Origin: Flavobacteriales bacterium
GTDB lineage: Bacteria; Bacteroidota; Bacteroidia; JANQJC01
NCBI GenBank assembly: GCA_028281825.1
Contig: JANQJC010000079.1
Span: 1 to 38,211, forward strand
Length of the DNA stretch: 38,211 nt
Reading direction: 5' to 3'
The translations under genes and the position numbers were made by a program. How positions within the stretch are numbered: the first letter of the stretch is position 1; each line of letters opens with the position of its first letter. Below are positions 23,839 to 32,074 of this stretch, in pieces. The notes below the pieces were generated by a model that did no database searches, was not told the origin of the DNA, and saw only the letters and a list, made by a program, of their open reading frames with translations.

Positions 23839-24726
23839 TCAAAATTTAATTATTGCTTCAACAGCGTAGTGATTGCTTAAGTCTTCATGCTCATCGCTCC
23901 ATCGGGCAGTGAGCTTTCTTATGTTTCTTTCCAGTTTTTCTGGTTGTATACCATTAGGTTGATAAAATATAAAGTCAATCAACCTGTCTTTTGGGTTCTT
24001 TTTTCCCTTGGTCAAGCGTATGTCGTTATCCACACCCAATGAGAACTTACGTTCGCTGTCTGGTTCATATTCTGCAACACCCAGTGCTTCTATCATGGCT
24101 TTCCAGCCCTTCTTGTCCGGGCCCATATTAAAGTCTCCACCCAGCATTTGAGGTACACCCTCTTTTTTATGCCTGTCCATTAGCTCTCTAATCTCTTTGA
24201 ATTGCGTCATTTTTATGCTATCGGGAGCACCAGCCTCAATATGGGTGCCCACAAATTGAAAGGGCTGTCCCTCCCATTCGCCTTCAATCAACACAGCCCC
24301 TTTCCTGGCAAGGCAATCCGCGCCTGTACATTCCTTAAAATCAATCGCTTCCAAAACCTTTAAGGGCAACTTGCTTACTATCCAAAGCCCACTACTTGCC
24401 TTAACCCAAAACCACTTTCTATTTACCGGGCCAATCAAGTAGGGATGGGATTCCTTCAGTTCTTTTTTGATGATGCGCCGGGCACCTCCATGAAATGCCT
24501 CTTGAAAAAGAACAATATCATGTCCCTCTTTTAAGATTATTTCAGCAATTTTTTTGGCCCTTTTGCACTTGGCATAAGGGTTCACAAATCTTGGAAGCAT
24601 AAAAATGTTCCACGATAGTATCTTCAGCTCAGTATCGCTCTTAGAAATGGAAGCCTCTTGAGAAAGGCTTAGCGCGCTGTCAAGCAGTAATATAAGTGAA
24701 AGAAAGACCACAATAAGCTTTTTCAT
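23839..24726 (-). CDS. Secreted sphingomyelinase-like phosphodiesterase (EEP family), copy 1
   Basis: The product from the ATG at 24726 has 295 residues and starts with a signal peptide ('MKKLIVVFLSLILLLDSALS'). It has the same motif set as its neighbour: 'LSWNIFMLP', 'FQEAFHGGARR', 'SGLWIVSKLPL', 'KECTGADCLARKGAVL', 'VGTHIEAG', 'GGDFNMGP', 'RLIDFIFY' and 'LSNHYAVEAII'. Note the last motif has Asn in place of Asp (SNH instead of SDH), next to the general-base His, so its activity may differ from copy 2. The upstream TTG at 24750 would add eight charged residues before the signal peptide and is rejected. It is the first gene of the pair. Confidence 0.8.
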   Translation of the reverse strand: MKKLIVVFLSLILLLDSALSLSQEASISKSDTELKILSWNIFMLPRFVNPYAKCKRAKKIAEIILKEGHDIVLFQEAFHGGARRIIKKELKESHPYLIGPVNRKWFWVKASSGLWIVSKLPLKVLEAIDFKECTGADCLARKGAVLIEGEWEGQPFQFVGTHIEAGAPDSIKMTQFKEIRELMDRHKKEGVPQMLGGDFNMGPDKKGWKAMIEALGVAEYEPDSERKFSLGVDNDIRLTKGKKNPKDRLIDFIFYQPNGIQPEKLERNIRKLTARWSDEHEDLSNHYAVEAIIKF

Positions 24727-24794
24727 GACGATTCGGCGAAAATAAGACAATCAGAATTAACACTTTAAAGACAGTACTAAGACAAGAATATTTT

Positions 24795-24802
24795 TACATT
24801 TG
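24795..24802 (+). promoter_or_regulatory. TAnnTTTG (-7) promoter box of the T9SS cargo pair
   Basis: TACATTTG is an exact match, ending 28 nt before the ATG at 24831. It fits a normal short leader and could drive both paralogs. Confidence 0.55.
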
Positions 24803-24830
24803 TGTGGCTTCAATTAAAATAACCTTTATT

Positions 24831-25925
24831 ATGAAAAAACTTTTACTTGTATTAGGCGTAATCGCGACTTCACAGTTTTCTTTTGCACAAATTACTTTAA
24901 CAAACAGCAATACGGCAACTGTCGGTGATGCTTTTTTCCGCGCTGAAGAAGAAAATCCACCTGTTGGGCTTCAGTACCAAAATGCTGGGGCAAACCAAAC
25001 TTGGAATTTTGACATGTTTCTGGCTTATCCAGAAACTTTTGCCACTTCCAGTGTGGTGAATGCACAAGGTGTACCTGAATATGGCTCTTCATTCCCGAAT
25101 GCGGATTTCGCTGTTTCCAATATCACATCCATTGATACTACTAATTTGTTCTTCGAAAGTGATGCTAATAAGTTGGAGGCCGTTGGTATTGGTGGCCCAT
25201 TCGTAGTGCAAAGCATTCCATTCAAAGTTACTATGCCTTTTCAGGACTATCAAACACTACTTGAATTCCCTGCTACATACGGCACTACTTTTGACGACAC
25301 CTTGTTTTTTGACGTGTTGATTAAAGACCCTTTATATGCCCAGTTTGTGGATAGCGCAAGAGTTAAGCGTTTCCAAACAATTACAAGCGAGATAGATGCT
25401 TGGGGTACTGTAACCCTGCCAAGCGGCACTTACAGTTGCTTGAGGGAAAAACGCGTTGAAATAAGCACAGACTCAGCTTGGGTTGAGTCGGCATCTTTTG
25501 GTTTTTCATTTGATACCCTAGCTTATACTCAAGTTGTGGAAGAGCATGTATACAATTGGTATACTGAAGACTACAACCTGCCAGTGGTGGAGATTAGAAC
25601 TGAGGCTGGTGGCGCCTTCAACTCTATTCATTTCCGTTCTGCCCAGTCAGAGTGTTGTGTAAGTGTTGAGGAAAATGAATTGGCTCATAAGTTCAATGTA
25701 TATCCTAATCCAGCTTCGGACATAGTTACTGTATTGACAACTCTTAATGAGCAAACCTTCATTTCAATGTTTGATATGACTGGAAAAGAAGTGTTGAATG
25801 AAAGCATTAATCAACCACAAAGCAGATTTGATATTAGCAGCCTTGCTAACGGTATGTACATATATCGCATTCAAGACACAAAAGGCAATCTACTCAAGTC
25901 TGAAAAGATAATGGTAGGGAAATAA
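24831..25925 (+). CDS. T9SS cargo protein, tandem paralog 1
   Basis: The ATG at 24831 opens directly into a signal peptide ('MKKLLLVLGVIATSQFSFAQ'), giving 364 residues; an in-frame alternative start at 24804 adds nine residues before it and overlaps the promoter. The body is a beta-rich domain with 'VGLQYQNAGANQTWNFD' (about 43-59), a central 'EIDAWGTVTLPSGTYSCLR' motif and 'CCVSVEENE' before the tail. The last 80 residues are a T9SS type A domain ('FNVYPNPASDIVTVL', 'LANGMYIYRIQD', end 'KIMVGK'). It is exported, with unknown function. The downstream paralog follows after 21 bp and shares this order. Confidence 0.82.
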   Translation: MKKLLLVLGVIATSQFSFAQITLTNSNTATVGDAFFRAEEENPPVGLQYQNAGANQTWNFDMFLAYPETFATSSVVNAQGVPEYGSSFPNADFAVSNITSIDTTNLFFESDANKLEAVGIGGPFVVQSIPFKVTMPFQDYQTLLEFPATYGTTFDDTLFFDVLIKDPLYAQFVDSARVKRFQTITSEIDAWGTVTLPSGTYSCLREKRVEISTDSAWVESASFGFSFDTLAYTQVVEEHVYNWYTEDYNLPVVEIRTEAGGAFNSIHFRSAQSECCVSVEENELAHKFNVYPNPASDIVTVLTTLNEQTFISMFDMTGKEVLNESINQPQSRFDISSLANGMYIYRIQDTKGNLLKSEKIMVGK

Positions 25926-25946
25926 TAAGCCCAATAAACAGGTAAA

Positions 25947-27062
25947 ATGAAAAAGATACTTTTAACGGTAGGCGGGCTTGTTTGTGCCATGCTTACTACT
26001 CAGGCACAGATAACCATTGAGCAGAGTGATTTTCCAATGGTAGGTGAAACCATACTTAATGGTAGAGACACATTGGTGAGTTCTTCTATTTCAGTTGGTT
26101 CGGGCGGTGCTAACCAAACATGGGATTTCTCAGCATTACAGGTGTATACCCTTGATACACTCACTTTTGATGATCCAGCGAACGTTGTGAATGGAGATTC
26201 ATTCCCTAACTCTTTCATGGCGATTTCTCAGTTTGGAGGGTATGGTTTTGTGGAGCAAAACAATAACGACATTGATATTGTGGGCTTCTCAGGAAGTTTT
26301 ATGGGATTTGGTGATAGTTTGGTTGTGAGGTTTGATGACCCACAAAAAATCATAGCCATCCCAGCCAATTTTCAAGATGCATTTGTAGATACTTCAAGCA
26401 TTGATATTGTATTGTCAAATGACCCTCCTATTTTCCCATCACCAATACCAGGTGTAGAGATTGATTCTGTTCGTTTCAAAAGGACAGCTATAACGGATAG
26501 TGAAATTGATGGTTGGGGTACGGTGGTAGGCCATAAAGGCAGCTATGATGCTTTAAGGCAAACAAATCACGAAATGAGTACGGATTCTATCTGGATATAT
26601 ATTCCCAACCCAAGTTTATTAGGCCAAGGTTGGGTATTCCCAAGTTTTCCAGGCTTTTTTGACAACCCACGTGTTACTGACCAATATAGGTACAACTTTA
26701 TCACTAAAGAGCTTGGATACAACTACGTGAGTGTTGTGACAGACAATCAGGGCACGATAGAGTTTGCGACTTTTGAAACAGTGCCAGACTCTTGTTGTGT
26801 AAGTGTTGGCGAGTATTCTGTTGCTGACTATGTAAAGGTTTATCCTAATCCAGCGACAGATTTGATAACCGTGTTTACTGGCATGAATGAAGTAACCAAT
26901 TTCGAACTGTTTGACTTGACAGGAAAGATGGTGATGAGCAGAACAGTTGGAACAACTACCAGGATAAACATTGATGGCCTTGATAAGGGTATCTACTTAT
27001 ACAGGCTTTCTACTGATGACGGGGATTTACTGAAAAGTGGAAAATTGAGCTTTATTAGATAA
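25947..27062 (+). CDS. T9SS cargo protein, tandem paralog 2
   Basis: The 371-residue product has a signal peptide ('MKKILLTVGGLVCAMLTTQAQ'), the shared motif 'ISVGSGGANQTWDFSAL' (about 48-64), the shared 'SEIDGWGTVVGHKGSYDALR' region, the Cys pair in 'DSCCVSVGEYS' and a T9SS type A tail ('VKVYPNPATDLITVF', 'LDKGIYLYRLST', end 'KLSFIR'). It follows its paralog by 21 bp, so the two form an operon that arose by duplication. The body does not match an enzyme I know. The stop lies eight bases into the 3' end of the convergent ACMSD gene. Confidence 0.82.
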   Translation: MKKILLTVGGLVCAMLTTQAQITIEQSDFPMVGETILNGRDTLVSSSISVGSGGANQTWDFSALQVYTLDTLTFDDPANVVNGDSFPNSFMAISQFGGYGFVEQNNNDIDIVGFSGSFMGFGDSLVVRFDDPQKIIAIPANFQDAFVDTSSIDIVLSNDPPIFPSPIPGVEIDSVRFKRTAITDSEIDGWGTVVGHKGSYDALRQTNHEMSTDSIWIYIPNPSLLGQGWVFPSFPGFFDNPRVTDQYRYNFITKELGYNYVSVVTDNQGTIEFATFETVPDSCCVSVGEYSVADYVKVYPNPATDLITVFTGMNEVTNFELFDLTGKMVMSRTVGTTTRINIDGLDKGIYLYRLSTDDGDLLKSGKLSFIR

Positions 27063-28071
27063 AAGCTTCTTTTTTCATATCAAGCCATTCGAGCGCAGCA
27101 CCATGCAGGAGTTGCGCTCTTTTTTTGTCACCGTAGCCCATACTATGGATTAGCTTTCCAGGTTCTAGTTCTCCTAAAGGAAAGGGATAATCAGTGCCCA
27201 ATGCAACACGATTGTCACCTACCAAATCAACAATATAGTCTAGCATTTCCTTGCTGTGCACCAATGAGTCTAACCAAAACTTACCCAAATAGTCACGTGG
27301 ATTGTTTGGGTTATCAATAGCCACCAAGTCAGGACGGCAATTATGCCCATGCTCAATGCGGCCTATGGTAGCTGGGAATGACCCACCACCATGTGCAAAA
27401 GCAACCCTAAGGTTAGGGCAGCGCTCAAACACACCGCCAAATATCATTGAGCAAATGGCCAACGATGTTTCAGCGGGCATACCTACCAACCAGGGCAGCC
27501 AGTATTTCTGCATTCTATCATGTCCCATCATATCCCATGGGTGAACAAAAATGGCAGCTCCCATTTCTTCAGCGGCTTTGAAAAAATCAAAAAGGATAGG
27601 CTCATTCAGGTTCCAGTCATTTACGTGAGAACCAATCTCAATTCCTTTTAAGCCTATTTTCATGCACCTTTCCATTTCTTTAATGGCAAGGTCAGGTGCC
27701 TGTAGGGGAACGGTTCCCAAGCCGATAAAGCGCTTAGGATATTTCTGAACAATACCAGCTATATGGTCGTTCAGGAATTTTGAAACTTCCAGTGCATCCA
27801 ACGGCTGCGCCCAATAACTGAACATTACAGGAACGGTAGATAAGACCTGAACATGAACATGGTGCTCGTCGCATTCACTCATGCGTGTTTCTGCCGACCA
27901 GCAATTGTCCTGCACCTCACGGAAAAAGCGGTCGTCAATAATCATACGGGCACAACAAGGCTTGTGGTGGTCTAATCTCACAAAGCCGCCATAACCAAAT
28001 TTCTCCCTGAAATTCGGGATATTTTCAGGCAAAATATGCGTGTGTATGTCTATGGTGAGTTCGCCAGTCAT
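27055..28071 (-). CDS. nbaD: 2-amino-3-carboxymuconate-6-semialdehyde decarboxylase (ACMSD)
   Basis: The 338-residue protein closely follows the known ACMSD sequence over its full length. Metal and catalytic residues are visible: H10 and H12 in 'DIHTHIL', H177 in 'FVHPWDM', H227 in 'AHGGGSFP' and D294 in 'LGTDYPFPLGE'; R51 and the segment 'KYWLPWLVGMPAET' line the substrate site. ACMSD is a zinc amidohydrolase-superfamily decarboxylase that turns the unstable product of HAAO into 2-aminomuconate semialdehyde, diverting carbon away from quinolinate and NAD synthesis. The HAAO gene lies 36 bp upstream on the same strand, so both consecutive steps are one unit. The downstream aldehyde dehydrogenase is not in the window. 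Confidence 0.95.
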   Translation of the reverse strand: MTGELTIDIHTHILPENIPNFREKFGYGGFVRLDHHKPCCARMIIDDRFFREVQDNCWSAETRMSECDEHHVHVQVLSTVPVMFSYWAQPLDALEVSKFLNDHIAGIVQKYPKRFIGLGTVPLQAPDLAIKEMERCMKIGLKGIEIGSHVNDWNLNEPILFDFFKAAEEMGAAIFVHPWDMMGHDRMQKYWLPWLVGMPAETSLAICSMIFGGVFERCPNLRVAFAHGGGSFPATIGRIEHGHNCRPDLVAIDNPNNPRDYLGKFWLDSLVHSKEMLDYIVDLVGDNRVALGTDYPFPLGELEPGKLIHSMGYGDKKRAQLLHGAALEWLDMKKEAFI

Positions 28072-28107
28072 TGCGCCTTGAGAATACTACAAAGGTCTAA
28101 AATCCTA

Positions 28108-28635
28108 TTAATCTACAAACCTTTCATCGGTTTCCATTACGGTGCCACAATTCTTGCAAGTTCTCAGTTCTTTTGAGGCATAAAATTCCCTGAAACGGGG
28201 CAGGAAATCCTTCTCAATATTATGAAGTGTAAAGTATGTCTCGTGCAGTTTATGGTTGCAATTATCACAAAACCAAAGCAGCCCATCCTGCATGTTTTCA
28301 CGCTTTAATTCTACCACTAAACCCACAGAGCTTTCAGAACGCATAGGTGAGTGTGGCACCTTGGCAGGAAGCAGGAACATCTCTCCTGCTTTTATTGGAA
28401 TATCAACCGCCTTGCCATCTTCCTGGATGCGCACGTTGATATCACCCTCTAGCTGGTAGAAAAGTTCCTCGGTTTCATTGTAGTGATAATCTTTTCGGGC
28501 ATTTGGGCCGCCCACTATCATCACGATGTAATCTCCTGCATCGGCATACAGGTTTTTATTGCCCACTGGTGGCTTTAATAAGTCGCGGTTATCCTCTATC
28601 CACTGCTTCAGGTTAAAAGGTCTTCTTATGGCCAT
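28108..28635 (-). CDS. nbaC: 3-hydroxyanthranilate 3,4-dioxygenase
   Basis: The 175-residue cupin matches bacterial HAAO in detail. The iron ligands H51, E57 and H95, and the substrate residues R47, R99 and E110, sit at exactly the positions described for the Cupriavidus enzyme. The C-terminal rubredoxin-like second metal site is present with C123, C126, C160 and C163. The enzyme opens the ring of 3-hydroxyanthranilate to 2-amino-3-carboxymuconate semialdehyde, which the ACMSD encoded next removes from the quinolinate branch. The gene is divergent from an SDR with a 58-bp spacer, which must hold both promoters. Confidence 0.96.
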   Translation of the reverse strand: MAIRRPFNLKQWIEDNRDLLKPPVGNKNLYADAGDYIVMIVGGPNARKDYHYNETEELFYQLEGDINVRIQEDGKAVDIPIKAGEMFLLPAKVPHSPMRSESSVGLVVELKRENMQDGLLWFCDNCNHKLHETYFTLHNIEKDFLPRFREFYASKELRTCKNCGTVMETDERFVD

Positions 28636-28693
28636 GATATCTACTTTTAGTCTTGCTCACAAAATAATAAAAATCTAACTTACCTTTAGCCTC

Positions 28694-29482
28694 ATGGAAA
28701 TGAGTTTAAGAAACAAAAATGCCATAGTTTGTGGTAGCACTCAAGGCATTGGCAAGGCAGCCGCAATGGAGCTGGCAAGGTTGGGTGCCAATATCATTTT
28801 GGTTGCCCGAAATGAGGATAGCCTAAGGGATGTACAAATGCAGTTGCCACTTGAGGGTGGGCAAAGGCACGACCATCTTCTGGCTGATTTTAACGAACCT
28901 GATGTGTTGAGGGACAGGCTGTCAGTTTACCTACAAGGCAAACCACCGGTGCACATTTTGGTGAACAATAGTGGAGGCCCTCCAGGAGGCCCATTGATAA
29001 AAGCCGAAACCAATGAGTTTATATTGGCCTTCAATAGGCACCTCATTTGTAATCATATACTGGCGCAAACAGTGGTTGAAGGCATGAAAGCAGAAGGCTA
29101 TGGCAGGATTATCAATGTAATATCTACCTCGGTAAAGCAGCCTATACCAGGTTTGGGTGTATCTAATACCATCCGTGGGGCTGTGGGTAGCTGGGCCAAG
29201 ACCTTAGCAACAGAATTGGGTGGTCACGGCATTACTGTAAACAATGTATTGCCTGGTTTTACAGATACTGAAAGGTTGAAATCTATCTTTGGTAAAAAGG
29301 CAGAAAGACTGGGAAGTACCTATGAGGCAGTTCTCAAGGAAGCTATCAAAGAGACTCCAGCCAATCGCGTAGCAGAGCCAGAAGAAATAGCAGCTGCCAT
29401 TGCATTCTTGGCTTCACCCGCAGCAGGTTATATCAATGGCATCAATGTACCCGTGGACGGCGGCAGAACGATGAGTTTATAA
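28694..29482 (+). CDS. Atypical SDR protein lacking the catalytic Tyr and Lys
   Basis: The 262-residue protein has a Rossmann fold typical of SDRs: nucleotide motif 'CGSTQGIGKAAA' (13-24), 'NNSGGPPGG' (91-99) in place of NNAG, and a C-terminal 'GINVPVDGGRTMSL'. At the active site, the usual Y-x-x-x-K is S157-N-T-I-R161 (codons TCT and CGT), while the 'ISTS' serine region is kept. A subset of SDRs annotated as FabG-like share the NNSGGP and SN-x-x-R features. Divergence from HAAO suggests it serves the same aromatic degradation route, possibly as a reductase with altered chemistry, but this is inference. A near-consensus box TACCTTTA (28681-28688) precedes the ATG by 5 nt. Confidence 0.8.
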   Translation: MEMSLRNKNAIVCGSTQGIGKAAAMELARLGANIILVARNEDSLRDVQMQLPLEGGQRHDHLLADFNEPDVLRDRLSVYLQGKPPVHILVNNSGGPPGGPLIKAETNEFILAFNRHLICNHILAQTVVEGMKAEGYGRIINVISTSVKQPIPGLGVSNTIRGAVGSWAKTLATELGGHGITVNNVLPGFTDTERLKSIFGKKAERLGSTYEAVLKEAIKETPANRVAEPEEIAAAIAFLASPAAGYINGINVPVDGGRTMSL

Positions 29483-30175
29483 TTAACTCAGTAGCTTGAA
29501 ACCCTTACCGTGAACATTGACTAATTCCACGCCTGGGTCTTTTTTCAGGTATTTACGCAACTTGGCGATGTATACATCCATACTTCTTGAGTTGAAGTAA
29601 TTATCGTCACCCCAAACCTTGTTCAAAGCAAGGGCTCTGTCAAGCACATCATTCTTGTTGGTACAAAGCAATTGAAGCAAATCAGCTTCTTTGGTGGTCA
29701 ATTTTTGTTTATCCTCGTCAATGGTCAGCGTCTGGTGGTCATAATCAAAGTGGTAGCGACCAATGTCATACACTTTTCTCTCCACTTCCCTGCTTTCTTG
29801 TGGGTTCACTCTTCTTAGTATGGCTTGGAGTCTTAATAGCAACTCATCCATGCTAAAAGGCTTGGTGATGTAGTCATCGGCACCCCTGTTAAAGCCCGCT
29901 ATCTTGTCCTCCTTCATGGACTTGGCGGTAAGGAACACAATAGGCACTTTTTTATCCGTCCGGCGTATCTCTTCAGCCAGTGTGAAACCATCCTTCACAG
30001 GCATCATCACATCTAATATACACAGGCCATAACCTCCTTTTTGGAATGCCTCATAACCAGCTTTACCATCTGTTTCCAGCGTGGTGTCATAGCCTTTGGC
30101 ATTTAGATATTCTCTTAATAATAAACCCAGGTTGGGGTCGTCTTCAACTAATAGCGTTTTTACGTTGTCGCTCAT
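29483..30175 (-). CDS. rprY: OmpR-type response regulator, RprY-like
   Basis: The 230-residue protein has a receiver domain with the acidic pair in 'VEDDPN', the phosphoacceptor D55 in 'CILDVMMP', T83 and K105 in 'DDYITKPFSMDE', then a winged-helix DNA-binding domain (about 130-230) with 'LTTKEADLLQLLCTNKN' and 'FNSRSMDVYIAKLRKYLK'. Wording through the receiver and the DNA-binding helix closely follows Bacteroides RprY. It is the partner of the histidine kinase 8 bp upstream. It ends on the base next to the stop of the convergent SDR. The regulon cannot be told from this window. Confidence 0.88.
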   Translation of the reverse strand: MSDNVKTLLVEDDPNLGLLLREYLNAKGYDTTLETDGKAGYEAFQKGGYGLCILDVMMPVKDGFTLAEEIRRTDKKVPIVFLTAKSMKEDKIAGFNRGADDYITKPFSMDELLLRLQAILRRVNPQESREVERKVYDIGRYHFDYDHQTLTIDEDKQKLTTKEADLLQLLCTNKNDVLDRALALNKVWGDDNYFNSRSMDVYIAKLRKYLKKDPGVELVNVHGKGFKLLS

Positions 30176-30183
30176 AATGATGG

Positions 30184-31797
30184 TTAGTATGGTAAAAATA
30201 ATTCGAACTTACTCCCTTTCTTTAGCTCACTCTCAACGGAAACAGTCCCGTCATGGGCTTCCATGATAGATTTCACGTAACTCAGTCCAAGCCCAAAGCC
30301 TTTTACATTGTGGACATTTCCTGTCGGTACGCGATACAACTTATCAAATATCTTTCTCTGGTTTTCTTTGCTGATGCCCATCCCATTGTCCTGCACAGTT
30401 ACCGTTATTCCATCTTCATAGCTATGGGTCTCTATTAATATTTGCGGCTCCCGTTTTGGGTCAGCGTATTTGATTGCATTATCTACCAGATTGCTGATTA
30501 CGTTAGTGATATGAGTGCGGTCGGCATTGATACTGAAGCGGGCAGCATCCAAGTCTTTGAGGATACGCCCATCAAGCCGCTCAACACGTATCTTCATGTT
30601 AGTCACCACATGGTCTATAATGTCATGCACGTCAATCCTCTCTTTTTTCAGCTTCATTTCACCCTTGTCAATGATAGCCGTTTGCAACACGCTTTCCACC
30701 ACTCGACCAAGGCGTTTGTTTTCGTCATCAATAACACCCACATAATTCATCACTGTGCCTTCATTCTTCTTAAAGTCAGGGTCTACCAATGCTTGGCAAG
30801 CCAATGAAATAGTTGAGATAGGCGTTTTCAACTCATGGGTCATATTATTGATAAAGTCATTCTTTATTTCTGAGAGTTTCTTCTGTTTAAAAATGGTGTT
30901 CACACTATAGCTGAAAGAGAAAATAATTACCAAAATAAAGATGGCTGATGTGAGCAGCATGCCCCACATAGTCCGTAATAAGTATTGCTGGCTATCAGGA
31001 AAGAACACAGTAAGGTAATTGGGGTCGGCAAATACATTGCCCGGAAATAGGTTCACCTTATGCTCAGAGTCTATCAAATCAACAATTCCACCTTCTTCAC
31101 CTTGATAGTAAAGTGCATTCTCAAAAGGGTCAAGTACCCCAAAAACATATTTGGTCTCGATGCCTTTATCGGCAAGTTGTTCATCTATTAGTGAGTCCAG
31201 TAATTCGGGGTCTAGTGGCTCAGCTTCGCCAAAGGCATCTACGGTCACCATTTCCTCAAATATCTCATTGAACATTTCGTTCTGCTTCTCAATCCATGCA
31301 TGGTTAGCCGCTTCAAGCATGGTACTTTGCTCTTCGTCCAAAAAGAGCACCTTCTTTTTCACTGGCTTAGGAGCTATGGGTTGCAGCCGTTCTTCTTTAG
31401 TTTGCTTAATGAGATAGCCATTGCGTTCTTTTGTGTACTCCACCTGCACCTTCACATCAAAGTCGGGCGTGGGTTGAGAGACGAATATATTGCCAATGGA
31501 AGAAGCAAGGTCTCTAATGGAATCATGATACGCCTTAGCCGCCCTGTTGATGGAATCTAGCTTCATCAGCATTTTTTGCTTCTTGATTTTCATGTCCATC
31601 TGGCGGGTGATACTCTTGGCAGCCCTTTGCTTTTCATAGGTATAGGCAACATCACCCAAAGCTTCTTTTACAGATTGCTTAAAACGCTGTTCACGAAGCG
31701 ATATGGCATTATTTATCCAGTAGACCTGAATGCCTACAAGCCCAATAAGGGCCACCGTCATCAGAAAGATGATAAACTGGATTACGCCTTTGTTCAT
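30184..31797 (-). CDS. rprX: Sensor histidine kinase, RprX-like
   Basis: The 537-residue kinase has TM1 (about 6-28), an extracytoplasmic sensor region of about 245 residues, TM2 (about 278-302), a dimerisation/phosphoacceptor domain with H321 in 'NMTHELKTPIST', and an ATPase domain with N box 'NVISNLVDNAIKY' (432-444), G1 'DNGMGI' (470-475) and G2 'GFGLGLS' (500-506). The ligand-binding part has no familiar domain. It is the first gene of the pair; the regulator follows after 8 bp. A perfect TACTTTTG box ends just 6 nt before the ATG, so the transcript is predicted to be leaderless or nearly so. Confidence 0.9.
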   Translation of the reverse strand: MNKGVIQFIIFLMTVALIGLVGIQVYWINNAISLREQRFKQSVKEALGDVAYTYEKQRAAKSITRQMDMKIKKQKMLMKLDSINRAAKAYHDSIRDLASSIGNIFVSQPTPDFDVKVQVEYTKERNGYLIKQTKEERLQPIAPKPVKKKVLFLDEEQSTMLEAANHAWIEKQNEMFNEIFEEMVTVDAFGEAEPLDPELLDSLIDEQLADKGIETKYVFGVLDPFENALYYQGEEGGIVDLIDSEHKVNLFPGNVFADPNYLTVFFPDSQQYLLRTMWGMLLTSAIFILVIIFSFSYSVNTIFKQKKLSEIKNDFINNMTHELKTPISTISLACQALVDPDFKKNEGTVMNYVGVIDDENKRLGRVVESVLQTAIIDKGEMKLKKERIDVHDIIDHVVTNMKIRVERLDGRILKDLDAARFSINADRTHITNVISNLVDNAIKYADPKREPQILIETHSYEDGITVTVQDNGMGISKENQRKIFDKLYRVPTGNVHNVKGFGLGLSYVKSIMEAHDGTVSVESELKKGSKFELFLPY

Positions 31798-31803
31798 TTA
31801 GAG

Positions 31804-31811
31804 CAAAAGTA
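31804..31811 (-). promoter_or_regulatory. TAnnTTTG (-7) promoter box of the RprXY-like pair
   Basis: The minus strand reads TACTTTTG followed by CTCTAA and then the ATG at 31797. With the start of RNA expected a few nucleotides after the box, little or no leader is left. Confidence 0.5.
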
Positions 31812-31955
31812 CTGCTTTGCCGCGTGTGCCCTGAATTTCTTAACTTTTTTTAACAATCGTTGGTCGAAAGTGAAAGCTGCGAATCACTTCTCTAAATGCT
31901 TTTTTCCAGTTTAAGATTTAGGGTCATTCTGTCAAATGTTAATGGCTTAAATGTA

Positions 31956-31995
31956 TAAAAAGCCCCGCACTATCATCTGGGACAATGCAGGGCAG
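31956..31995 (-). terminator. Probable terminator of the sigma/PKD operon
   Basis: On the minus strand GCCCTGCA and TGCGGGGC (one mismatch in the stem, 16-nt loop) are followed by TTTTT (31957-31961). It lies about 80 bp after the PKD lipoprotein stop at 32075, where an operon terminator is expected. The rest of 31798-32074 shows no gene. Confidence 0.5.
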
Positions 31996-32074
31996 GGAAA
32001 CTATGAAAAGGAAATAACTTTCGGTTTTAAAAGGGTACACGAATAAAGAAGCTTTGAGGTTGGGTTGGATGAAC

